From positions 1-6,960 of the forward strand of contig JACMLC010000764.1 in the NCBI GenBank assembly GCA_014379795.1: a DNA stretch of 6,960 bases, written 5' to 3'. Position 1 is the first letter of the stretch; each line of letters begins with the position of its first letter. Shown here piece by piece: positions 1 to 6,231 of this stretch. The translations under genes were made by a program, and so were the position numbers. The DNA is from Pyrinomonadaceae bacterium. GTDB taxonomy: Bacteria > Acidobacteriota > Blastocatellia > Pyrinomonadales > Pyrinomonadaceae. The notes under the pieces were generated by a model. It was not told the DNA's origin. It saw nothing but the letters and a program-made list of their open reading frames with translations, and did not search any database.

Positions 1-369
1 CCCGCAGCCTCACCCGTTGCCGCAGCCAGCCCGTCGCCCGTAGATGAAATGGCAGAGATCCGCGTGATTTACGCGGACGAATGCGCCACCTGCCACAAAG
101 AGAACGGCGAAGGCGGCTCGGTCAAGCTGGACGAGAAGCGCATCAATGTTCCCTCGTTCAAGAAAGGCCACGCGCTCTCGCACACGGACGAAGAATTCGT
201 CAAACAGATTGCCGTCGGCGGCGACGGAATGCCCGCCTTCAAAGACAAGCTCAAGCCCGAACAGATCAACCTGCTCGTCAAATATGTCCGCCAACAATTC
301 CAGAGCGGAATCGTTGAGCCGGGACAAGGAAAGGGCAAGCCACTGCTGATGGAGACGCCCAAACACTGA
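1..369 (+). CDS. Class I cytochrome c domain protein, 3' end (partial at window start)
   Basis: The frame is open from base 1 to a TGA at 367-369, so the true start lies upstream. The ATG at 49 is internal and should not be taken as the start. The first ~16 visible residues are Ala/Pro/Ser-rich, which looks like a linker between an upstream membrane anchor or domain and the haem domain. The haem-binding motif CATCH is encoded at 82-96, followed by KENGEGG. The likely distal axial Met lies in GGDGMPAFK (about 211-240). The spacing of CXXCH to GMPAF and the final helix (INLLVKYVRQQF) fit a small monohaem class I cytochrome c such as a cytochrome c5/c6/CccA-like or cbb3-CcoP-like module. Such domains transfer electrons on the periplasmic side of the membrane. 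Which partner it serves cannot be told because the 5' part is missing. The last ~18 residues after the domain are a short basic/Pro-containing tail. Confidence 0.9.
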   Translation, partial: PAASPVAAASPSPVDEMAEIRVIYADECATCHKENGEGGSVKLDEKRINVPSFKKGHALSHTDEEFVKQIAVGGDGMPAFKDKLKPEQINLLVKYVRQQFQSGIVEPGQGKGKPLLMETPKH

Positions 370-374
370 CCCTC

Positions 375-403
375 TTGACACACGCCGAACGGCAGCGTTA
401 CGT
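375..403 (+). promoter_or_regulatory. Putative sigma70 promoter of tRNA-Arg
   Basis: A perfect -35 hexamer TTGACA (375-380) is followed after 17 bases by TTACGT (398-403), a weak -10 match. This would start transcription near 410, about ten bases upstream of the mature tRNA 5' end. Position and spacing support a tRNA promoter that lies just after the cytochrome stop codon. It is a prediction from consensus only. Confidence 0.45.
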
Positions 404-420
404 TGACCGTCAGGCGTCAT

Positions 421-497
421 GCACCCGTAGCTCAGTTGGATAGAGCGTCTGACTTCGAATCAGAAGGTCGCAAGTTCGAGCCTTGCCGGGTGTACCA
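421..497 (+). tRNA. tRNA-Arg, anticodon UCG
   Basis: A complete cloverleaf can be drawn. The acceptor arms are GCACCCG (421-427) and CGGGTGT (487-493), with a G-U pair at the first position. The D arm is GCTC/GAGC, and the anticodon stem is TCTGA/TCAGA around the loop CTTCGAA, giving anticodon TCG. The variable loop has 5 nt, the T stem is GCAAG/CTTGC with loop TTCGAGC, the discriminator is A, and CCA is encoded at 495-497. The UCG anticodon makes this an arginine tRNA reading CGA and probably other CGN codons by wobble. All arms pair, so the gene looks functional. It sits immediately upstream of a decayed region with transposase remains, as is common for tRNA genes used as integration sites. 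Confidence 0.96.
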
Positions 498-511
498 TTA
501 TTATCAACAAG

Positions 512-537
512 TTACAGCCACCAGTTGGTGGCTGTAA
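512..537. repeat. Near-perfect 12-bp inverted repeat just downstream of the tRNA
   Basis: TTACAGCCACCA (512-523) and TGGTGGCTGTAA (526-537) are exact reverse complements separated by only GT. In RNA this gives an 11-bp stem closed by a 4-base loop (AGTT). It starts 15 bases after the tRNA CCA. No T tract follows (next bases GTGCTTTG), so it is not a canonical intrinsic terminator. It could act as a 3' boundary hairpin for the tRNA transcript or be a leftover end or recombination site of an integrated element. Confidence 0.7.
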
Positions 538-687
538 GTGCTTTGTGGACACTTTCAAGGACACATAGCTGAAAATTTAGATTGCTTGTATGTATAAGCC
601 TCATATGGAAAGATAGGTTGCTTGCATGATCGATCTAGCAGGAACATTTTTCAAGGATGAATTTGATGCCCAGCCTCAGAGACCTAT
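538..687. other. Non-coding, probably eroded mobile-element flank
   Basis: I see no credible gene here. The stretch is AT-richer than its neighbours. It contains an imperfect direct repeat, 579-592 against 615-628, matching at 12 of 14 positions (core TTGCTTG.ATG). It lies between the tRNA-proximal palindrome and the transposase fragment, so it may be the degraded left flank of the former element. The N-terminal transposase motif expected here (GLDVHK-like) is not recognisable in any frame I read. Confidence 0.35.
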
Positions 688-921
688 ATCTTAAATTCAA
701 ACCCTGAACTGCACGTCACCTGTGAAGAAGGCGCCCAAGCCGCTTGGCTCTATGACCTGCTGGTCCCACTGGTTCAAGAAGTCATCGTTTGTAATCCGCG
801 CCATAACAAGTTGCTGCATGCAGGCCCTAAGAGTGATCGGGTGGATGCGCGCCGCTTGGCCGAACTCTTACGCCATGGTTCACTGCGCGCGGTCTATCAT
901 GGCCCCACGTGCTCTGCGTCA
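688..921 (+). pseudogene. IS110-family transposase fragment (DEDD RuvC-like domain)
   Basis: Frame 1 around 709-900 encodes ELHVTCEEGAQAAWLYDLL, then EVIVCNPRHNKLL, KSDRVDARRLAELLRHG and LRAVYHG. These are in the order and spacing of the N-terminal RuvC-like domain of IS110-family transposases. The acidic residues corresponding to the second, third and fourth members of the DEDD tetrad are visible in CEEG and in KSDRVDA. The first Asp motif (GLDVHK-type) is missing: an in-frame TGA lies at 664-666 and the upstream sequence shows no similarity. After VYHG (about 903) the expected continuation is lost and the frame runs into unrelated sequence, so the C-terminal catalytic-Ser domain is absent. 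No start codon with a ribosome site is present. This is a dead remnant of about 70 residues from a normally 300-400-residue protein. The family assignment is from remembered motifs. The exact ends are approximate. Confidence 0.8.
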
Positions 922-929
922 TCCCAAGG

Positions 930-1058
930 GCTGACGGTGCCCGCAACCGAGGAGGCTTTTTCACCACGGTGAACCAGAACGGCGTCACCGATTTTATCAA
1001 TTTGGTCTACAAAGGCTCAGCCGGGCATCTAACCCAGTATGCTCGACTGACAAAATAG
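930..1058 (+). pseudogene. 3' fragment of an unidentified gene
   Basis: In the frame ending with TAG at 1056-1058 the sequence reads as convincing protein: roughly ADGARNRGGFFTTVNQNGV, then TDFINLVYKGSAGHLTQYA and RLTK. The alternating hydrophobic/polar pattern with Asn/Gly turns suggests a beta-rich C-terminal end, for example a blade of a propeller or an extracellular repeat domain, but I do not recognise the family. There is no start codon or upstream body. The 5' side abuts the IS110 fragment, so the gene was probably truncated when that element inserted or was deleted. The stop is 19 bases before the next gene, so the two may once have been co-transcribed. It may be an accident of reading frame, but its composition is gene-like. 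Confidence 0.4.
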
Positions 1059-1077
1059 AAAAAGGAACAGGGAAAAA

Positions 1078-2322
1078 GTGAAAATCAAAATCGTTCTGCT
1101 GACCGCGCTCTTGTTGGCGTTTAGCCTTATCGGATTGGCACAGGCCAAAACAAATAATGCCTTCGCGCCCGAATCGGAAACTTACGCGGGCGAATTGCAA
1201 GTCGGGAAAACCCAGTCGGTAATTTTGTATTTCGGTGCGGAAAGCGGTGATTATGCGGCGTTCTGTTTTAAAAATAATTCAGCGGTGGGCCGCGCCATTC
1301 TGGCCGCGTGCAAAGACAAGCAGCAATGCCAATTCACCGGAGAAGTTACCGGCGGCGAATGTAAAGTCCCCGGGCTTGAAGCAGACCTTTCCGCCAGCAG
1401 CAAAATAGTGTCAATCAAGTCAGTCAAAAGTCTCGCCGCCAAAAACAGCGCGACGGGGAAAACTCCAAAATCTTCAAACAAAGCCAGCGCGCCCGACGCG
1501 CTTATCAAGAATTTGTATGCCGCTCAAAAATCTGGCTCAGGCCCGTTTTTCCAGACCAGAGACCGCGCCTTCGTTGACAAATATTTTAGGAAGGATTTGG
1601 CGGACTTGATTTGGAAAGATGCAGTGGCTGCCAATGGCGAAGTGGGGGCGATTGATTTCGACCCGCTTTACGGCTCGCAAGACCCGCAAATCTCGAACTT
1701 TATTATTATGGAAACCGGCTGGGGCGGTGACCGCAAGTTCGGAGGCGACGATGAAGCGGTCGTGCAAGTCACTTTCAAAGATTCCGGCAAAGAGCGCATG
1801 GTGTCGTACCAGTTCAAACGGGGCAAAGACACAACTTGGAAAATTTATGATGTTCATTATCGAAGCGACGATGGGCAAGTCAAATTAGCAGAAGTTTTGA
1901 CCAAAGCCAGAGCCGCATCTCAGATTATTCCAGCATCGTTTCAACCGCCGTCAAAAATAGAAACCGTTGAGCAGCTTGCCAAAATGTTATCCGAGGCATT
2001 TACGGCGAATGAATTAGGCAGGCTTGATGCTGCACAAACTAATCCGGGAACAGTGAGAATCGTTCTTGAGCATTCCATTACGGGTGAGATTGAATCCAAA
2101 ATTTTCAAGACTTTTGCAGCGGGCGAGAAGTGGTTTAAAAGCAGAGAGAGAGAGGACGGCCCCGCCAGAAATAGCGGGACGCTCCTGCGATGTAAAGCAA
2201 GTATCTGCACATACGAACAAGAAGGTATGCTGCACAACAATTTGTATCTACAAAAAATCACCTACGGCTATAAAAAGAGGCTTCCATACATAAAGGCAAT
2301 TTATGTGATTGACGGTGATTAA
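1078..2322 (+). CDS. Exported protein with central DUF3828/NTF2-like domain
   Basis: This 414-residue protein starts at GTG (1078), preceded by purine-rich AAAGGAACAGGG (1061-1072). The start is supported by a clear Sec signal peptide: basic MKIK, a hydrophobic core (IVLLTALLLAFSLIGLA) and an AQA cleavage site near residue 23. Residues ~24-100 form a small Cys-containing domain (CFKN, CKDKQQCQF, GGECKVPG). A Lys/Ser/Ala-rich linker follows at ~105-136. Residues ~138-270 (from PDALIKNLYAAQK, through IDFDPLYGSQDPQI, to TTWKIYDVHY) resemble the DUF3828 pattern, an NTF2-like fold in periplasmic or lipoprotein-like proteins. This is from memory of the pattern. The C-terminal ~295-414 residues form another, unrecognised module with a Cys pair (RCKASICTY) and a basic, beta-rich end. 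No catalytic motif is visible. Its function is unknown, possibly binding or inhibitory in the periplasm. Confidence 0.85.
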   Translation: MKIKIVLLTALLLAFSLIGLAQAKTNNAFAPESETYAGELQVGKTQSVILYFGAESGDYAAFCFKNNSAVGRAILAACKDKQQCQFTGEVTGGECKVPGLEADLSASSKIVSIKSVKSLAAKNSATGKTPKSSNKASAPDALIKNLYAAQKSGSGPFFQTRDRAFVDKYFRKDLADLIWKDAVAANGEVGAIDFDPLYGSQDPQISNFIIMETGWGGDRKFGGDDEAVVQVTFKDSGKERMVSYQFKRGKDTTWKIYDVHYRSDDGQVKLAEVLTKARAASQIIPASFQPPSKIETVEQLAKMLSEAFTANELGRLDAAQTNPGTVRIVLEHSITGEIESKIFKTFAAGEKWFKSREREDGPARNSGTLLRCKASICTYEQEGMLHNNLYLQKITYGYKKRLPYIKAIYVIDGD

Positions 2323-2351
2323 GTTTGCTCGATGATGATTAATCAAGCGGC

Positions 2352-2377
2352 GCGGTCTAATTATAACCTTAGGCCGC
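2352..2377 (+). terminator. Weak hairpin downstream of the exported protein gene
   Basis: GCGGTCTAA (2352-2360) and TTAGGCCGC (2369-2377) pair over 9 bp, with one U-G wobble, around an 8-base loop. The hairpin starts 30 bases after the TAA stop. It lacks a proper U tract (TCTTAAC follows), so it is a transcript-end stem rather than a strong intrinsic terminator. Confidence 0.3.
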
Positions 2378-2479
2378 TCTTAACAACTCATCAACCCGCC
2401 GCCTCGATAGCATGCCTTTTATGGCGCTTCCAACTTACGTTTTGAGCCGTTGACTAAATGCCCGAATCAAGGGTAAGTT

Positions 2480-2689
2480 ATGCGCGTTATTGTCTCACGC
2501 GGGTCGGCGGTACGAGCCTACTTATGCACTTCCCGCCCGGTGTTTTTCACTCTAATCCTAAGCTTCATCGTCCTGTTGTATTTAGTTACGGGTAAGACTC
2601 CAAGCGGCGCTCCAAGCCCACTATTGAAGCGAGAATGCCATGACCGAAACTCCAGACGGTTCCTTACCATCAACTCCAGAATCTGTTAA
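2480..2689 (+). CDS. Doubtful small membrane protein ORF
   Basis: A 69-codon frame begins at ATG 2480, six bases after an AAGGG (2469-2473), which is well placed as a ribosome site. Residues ~21-39 (PVFFTLILSFIVLLYLVTG) form one convincing transmembrane segment, preceded by Arg residues, suggesting N-in/C-out topology. Against it, the last 50 bases overlap the start of the peptidase gene in another frame, the tail after the membrane segment is basic and Cys-containing without pattern, and I know no family. It could be a genuine small membrane protein or leader translated ahead of the peptidase. The rest of the 2323-2639 gap holds nothing else I can support. Confidence 0.25.
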   Translation: MRVIVSRGSAVRAYLCTSRPVFFTLILSFIVLLYLVTGKTPSGAPSPLLKRECHDRNSRRFLTINSRIC

Positions 2690-4631
2690 GGCGGTCGCAC
2701 AGACCAATGAAACAGCAACTGCCGATCCGGTAGCGGCAAAAAGTTCCGCTCCATGTCCGGGCGAAGGAACTACTTTCGTTATCGGAGAGGGCGTAGAGCG
2801 GGCGGTGGATGGTCGGCCTGAAGAACGTAATAACGATCAGCCGATCTACAGGCCCTTAAAGATTTTCGCCTTGGATCCATCCGTCTCCAGATTGGAAGGA
2901 GCGACCGCCCTCGTCAACGTGCCCTATGAGCCGTTAGAGGCAGGGCCTGTAGGTCATCTTTTTTCAGTCGGTGAGGCACCCGGGAATGAGAATCAATCGC
3001 ATCATCCATTAAACCTTGAAGACCCAAATATCCTGATTCGTAGCGGGATAGAGCCATCGACCTCAGATAAACGTTTCCATGAACAAATGGTCTACGCGGT
3101 GTGCAGCATCGTGTACACGGCTTTTCGCAGGGCGCTCGGTCGCCACATCGCGTGGGGATTCAACAAGCTTGATGATAAACATACCCGACTCCTGATCATA
3201 CCGCGCGCATTCGAAGGCACTAATTCCTGCTATGACAAGACGACCGGCGAACTCCGTTTCGGTTACTACAAGAGCAAAGCTAAAGATTTCCCGGGCACGG
3301 TCTACGCTTGCCTTTCGCACGACACCGTAGCCCACGAGGTGACGCACGCACTCCTTGATGGTTTACGCGCTCATTTTTCGCTCCCGACTTCACCGGACGT
3401 TCTTGCTTTCCACGAGGGCTTTGCCGACTTGGTGGCGGTTTTCCAGCATTTTAGCTATGAGCAGGTAGTTCGCACCGCTATCCGAAAATCGCGTGGAGCC
3501 GTCTCCCGCGCCGCCCTTCTGACTGACATCGCGCGGCAACTTGGCCAGACAGGTCGAGCGGGTAAGACGGCATTGCGCAGCGCCATTGATTTTACTGAAG
3601 AGGCTGACCCTGTGGGTGAAAAGCCTGACGGGACGAAGGAAGAGAAAGGTCCGAGATTATATGACCCCGCAATGGAACCGCATGATCTCGGATCGGTGCT
3701 TGTCTTTTCCGTCTTTGAAGCCTTTATTACCGTTTTTAGAAGAAAGACTGAGCGGCTTTTGCGTCTGGCAACAAACGGGTCGGGCAGGCTTCCTCCCGGC
3801 GAGATACCGCTTGACCTACAAGCTGCGCTGGCCGAGAAAGCAAGCAAACTCGCCGGTCAATTCCTCACCATGTGTATTCGCGCCATTGATTACTGTCCCC
3901 CCGTAGATATTACGCTCGGTGAATACCTGCGGGCTGTGATTACATCGGATAAAGACCTCGTGCCCGACGACCCGTGGGCATATCGCGAAGCTTGGGTAGA
4001 CGCCTTCCGGCACCATCGCATCTATCCCAGTTGGGTCGAGGATCTTTCCGAAGACGCTCTGACATGGCTCGCTCCTCAGAAACACGATCCGCCGTTGGTG
4101 ATTCCACAAATTGAAGGACTGACTTTCACTAAGTTGAAGTTCGATGGAGACCCGGCATGGCCCGCCGATAAAACCGAACTAAAGCGTCAGGCATGCGCTC
4201 TCGGTGAAATCGTAACGAGGCCAGAGTATCTGCATATCTTCGGGCTTGCCGCTAAAGATGATGAACTACTGAACGGGGACAAGGTGGAGCTGCCGGAAGT
4301 TCAGTCCATACGTTCGTCTCGGCGGATCGGCCCGAGCGGCCAAGTGGTATTCGATATTGTGGCCGAAGTCACCCAGCGGAGGATGGCGCGAAACAAAGAG
4401 TCCGGGGAAGTCTATAATTTTTATGGCGGGGCGACGATTATCATTGATCCGAATGGCAAAATCCGCTACGTGATGGCGAAACGGGTCACCAACAATGAAC
4501 GGCTGGATGAGCAGAAACAATTTCTGGAGAGCCAGAACGGCGCAAGGTATAAGGAAAGTCTTTCTGCGACAGCCACATCGAGGCCAAATCTGTTCATGAT
4601 GCTTCATCAGGACGTTCCCCCTGTGACTTGA
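2640..4631 (+). CDS. Gluzincin-type zinc metallopeptidase (HEVTH), no signal peptide
   Basis: This is a 663-residue protein. ATG 2640 is the first usable start after an in-frame stop at 2625-2627; its ribosome site (GAAGCGAGA, 2626-2634) is weak. Residues 1-60 are hydrophilic and rich in Thr/Ala/Pro/Glu, with no signal peptide or membrane segment. A conserved-looking segment follows (PLKIFALDPSVSRLEG, ~77-92, then RFHEQMVYAVCSIVYTAFRRALG). The zinc site is H232-E-V-T-H236 in the helix DTVAHEVTHALLDGL. E259 in HEGFADLVAVF, 23 residues after the second His, fits the third ligand of gluzincins (thermolysin-like clan MA(E)), and D263 matches the supporting Asp of the NExxSD-type motif. The ~400-residue C-terminal half is not recognised. 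It ends with a beta-rich segment (GQVVFDIVAEV, GGATIIIDPNGKIRYVMAKRV), perhaps an accessory or targeting domain. The predicted activity is zinc-dependent endoproteolysis; the substrate is unknown. It lies 102 bases upstream of the phospholipase-like gene, probably in one transcript. Confidence 0.8.
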   Translation: MTETPDGSLPSTPESVKAVAQTNETATADPVAAKSSAPCPGEGTTFVIGEGVERAVDGRPEERNNDQPIYRPLKIFALDPSVSRLEGATALVNVPYEPLEAGPVGHLFSVGEAPGNENQSHHPLNLEDPNILIRSGIEPSTSDKRFHEQMVYAVCSIVYTAFRRALGRHIAWGFNKLDDKHTRLLIIPRAFEGTNSCYDKTTGELRFGYYKSKAKDFPGTVYACLSHDTVAHEVTHALLDGLRAHFSLPTSPDVLAFHEGFADLVAVFQHFSYEQVVRTAIRKSRGAVSRAALLTDIARQLGQTGRAGKTALRSAIDFTEEADPVGEKPDGTKEEKGPRLYDPAMEPHDLGSVLVFSVFEAFITVFRRKTERLLRLATNGSGRLPPGEIPLDLQAALAEKASKLAGQFLTMCIRAIDYCPPVDITLGEYLRAVITSDKDLVPDDPWAYREAWVDAFRHHRIYPSWVEDLSEDALTWLAPQKHDPPLVIPQIEGLTFTKLKFDGDPAWPADKTELKRQACALGEIVTRPEYLHIFGLAAKDDELLNGDKVELPEVQSIRSSRRIGPSGQVVFDIVAEVTQRRMARNKESGEVYNFYGGATIIIDPNGKIRYVMAKRVTNNERLDEQKQFLESQNGARYKESLSATATSRPNLFMMLHQDVPPVT

Positions 4632-4733
4632 GTGAAGAACCGGCTGACGTGACCGCCGTTTGAAGTCTGAAGTCGCTCAAAGCCGGCTGTGAATTACCAC
4701 CCATCAATTTCCAAAGAAAAGAGGAAAAGAAAC

Positions 4734-6026
4734 ATGAGCGATCAATTAAAGGACATCGACCATATTGTGGTTCTGATGCTGGAGAATCGGTCATTCGATC
4801 ATATGCTGGGCTATCTTAGTCTGGAGGGCGGGCGACAGGATGTGGACGGACTCACCGGCAACGAGGTCAACCATCACAATGGAAATTCTCACAAGCCCCA
4901 GAGAATGGCTTCCGCGATCATGAATGGCGATCCCTGTCACGAGTGGGACTGCGTAAAGGAACAACTGGATAACCAGAACGGCGGCTTCGTAAAAAATTAC
5001 GCTAAGCACATAATAAATAATCCGCACTTTATCATGAACTATTTCAACGCGGCGGATGTTCCTGTCTTTGACCATCTCGCCCGCGAGTTTTCCATTTGTG
5101 ACAGGTGGTTTTGTTCGCTCCCGGGGCCGACCCAACCGAATCGTGCGTATGCGCTAGCCGGCACGTCGGAGAGTATCAAGGAGAATTTCAGCCCCCAACA
5201 ATTAATCATGGGAAACGGTTGGGCGGCTCCGACAATCTTTGAGCTGCTTCCGAATAATGTGACATGGAGATACTATTCGCATGACATCGCGGGGCTGCGT
5301 TTCTTCAAAAAATTCCGAACTCAACTGGTCCCCCAGATCGACAAGATAGATAAGTTTTTTGATGCTGCGGAAGATGGCAATTTACCTAATGTTTCCTGGA
5401 TCGATCCGGACTTCGGGATCGCTGCCTACCCCGGCGCGCCTAATGACGATCATCCTCCTCATGATATGCGGCATGGACAAAACCTCGTGAGCAAGGTTTA
5501 TAACGCTCTATTGAATGCCGGGAACTCACAGTGGTCGAAGACGCTCCTGATAGTTACTTATGACGAACACGGAGGATTTTATGACCATGTCTCGCCACGA
5601 CAATTCACTCCTGCCGATAGTGATCCCGAGTTTCAGAAGTATGGGGTACGCGTGCCCGCTTTTGTGGTCTCTCCATGGGCAGCAAGGCAGACAGCATACG
5701 GTAGCCAGCAGCATCACCTGCAACCTGATGAAGTTTTGTTTGACCATACCTCGGTCTTGAAGACGATACTCCGGCGTTTCTGCACACCGGCAGGCGGAGC
5801 CACGCCCAGCATGACTCCTCGCGTCGACGCCGCAAATGATCTGAGCAATTTGCTCACTGAGCAACAGCCCCGGACAGACTGCACACCTGCGCCTCTAATT
5901 CCAAATGTGCCGGTCGCTTTCAAGGACCTCTTCTTAATGGACGGACCTGAGACTGAGCTGCAAGAGGAATTGCAGGTACTTGTCGGTGAAGCAACAGCTA
6001 ACGGGGTGCCGCCAAGTAAGCTGTAA
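4734..6026 (+). CDS. Phosphoesterase family protein, probable phospholipase C (AcpA/PlcC superfamily)
   Basis: I choose ATG 4734 (430 residues) over the upstream GTG 4689 because it has a strong GAGGA site (4721-4725) 8 bases upstream. The homologous region also begins directly (DIDHIVVLMLENRSFDH). In-family residues visible: E17-N18 in LENRSFDH (metal/active-site pair), T133 in LPGPTQPNRAYALAGTS at the nucleophile position, D277-E278 in TYDEHGGFYDHVSP, and the late FDHTSVLKTILRRF. The AcpA-type acid phosphatases use Ser as nucleophile, whereas PlcH/PlcN-type phospholipases C use Thr, so T133 favours a phospholipase C, an inference. The expected reaction is hydrolysis of phosphodiester head groups of phospholipids. 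Most PLCs of this superfamily are Tat-exported; here the protein starts right at the catalytic domain with no signal peptide. It also lacks the C-terminal domains of PlcH-type enzymes. It is followed by a terminator and is preceded by the metallopeptidase gene. Confidence 0.9.
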   Translation: MSDQLKDIDHIVVLMLENRSFDHMLGYLSLEGGRQDVDGLTGNEVNHHNGNSHKPQRMASAIMNGDPCHEWDCVKEQLDNQNGGFVKNYAKHIINNPHFIMNYFNAADVPVFDHLAREFSICDRWFCSLPGPTQPNRAYALAGTSESIKENFSPQQLIMGNGWAAPTIFELLPNNVTWRYYSHDIAGLRFFKKFRTQLVPQIDKIDKFFDAAEDGNLPNVSWIDPDFGIAAYPGAPNDDHPPHDMRHGQNLVSKVYNALLNAGNSQWSKTLLIVTYDEHGGFYDHVSPRQFTPADSDPEFQKYGVRVPAFVVSPWAARQTAYGSQQHHLQPDEVLFDHTSVLKTILRRFCTPAGGATPSMTPRVDAANDLSNLLTEQQPRTDCTPAPLIPNVPVAFKDLFLMDGPETELQEELQVLVGEATANGVPPSKL

Positions 6027-6126
6027 GGCGCTATTGTTATGATCCGGCAGAACCCTGTCACCTGAAAAAAAAGCTAAAGGCTATCCCGAGACACACGTAC
6101 GATAAAATCATCCGGGGATTAAACTT
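6027..6126. other. Intergenic spacer after the phospholipase gene
   Basis: About 100 bases between the phospholipase stop and the terminator hairpin contain an A8 run (6064-6071) and no credible ORF or RNA gene. It reads as the 3' untranslated part of the peptidase/phospholipase transcript. Confidence 0.4.
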
Positions 6127-6168
6127 AAAAGCAGGAGCGAAGGCTGACGCTCCTGCTTTTTAATTTTT
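6127..6168 (+). terminator. Strong rho-independent terminator, possibly bidirectional
   Basis: GCAGGAGCG (6131-6139) and CGCTCCTGC (6148-6156) form a perfect 9-bp GC-rich stem around an 8-base loop. It is flanked by AAAA on the left (6127-6130) and TTTTT then TAATTTTT on the right (6157-6168). The A/T flanks make it able to work in both directions. It ends the peptidase/phospholipase unit and separates it from the isochorismatase-family gene. Confidence 0.92.
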
Positions 6169-6181
6169 AGAGACGACGGAT

Positions 6182-6210
6182 TTTACGCGGCGTAAAGCGT
6201 GTGCTTAAAT
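6182..6210 (+). promoter_or_regulatory. Dyad overlapping a putative promoter of the isochorismatase-family gene
   Basis: TTTACGC (6182-6188) and GCGTAAA (6190-6196) form a perfect 7-bp dyad around one G. Its left half, TTTACG, also serves as a -35-like hexamer 17 bases from TTAAAT (6205-6210), a -10-like hexamer. This would start transcription near 6217, just ahead of the ribosome site. A dyad over a -35 is the arrangement expected of a repressor operator. Both elements are predictions; the dyad itself is exact. Confidence 0.35.
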
Positions 6211-6231
6211 GTTCCCTGCCGGAGAAATCAC

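Noticed and set aside
10..420. Long reverse-strand open frames over the cytochrome gene
   Set aside because: They are antisense shadows of the haem-binding frame, which carries CXXCH and GMPAF; no homology-like motif on the reverse strand.
579..628. Imperfect direct repeat as a possible att site or CRISPR-like unit
   Set aside because: Only two copies with 12 of 14 matches and no spacer regularity; mentioned in the flank entry but not enough for an attachment site or array.
498..720. Possible IS110 bridge-RNA region upstream of the transposase fragment
   Set aside because: The element has lost its first catalytic motif and both ends, and I see no paired target/donor guide loops, so no ncRNA can be supported.
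722..934. A 70-codon forward frame over the transposase fragment
   Set aside because: It is one frame off the reading frame that gives the IS110 motifs, and has no ribosome site.
4640..4686. CCGGCT...AGCCGG inverted repeat between the peptidase and phospholipase genes
   Set aside because: Only 6 bp with a 35-base loop and no T tract; too weak for a terminator or operator.
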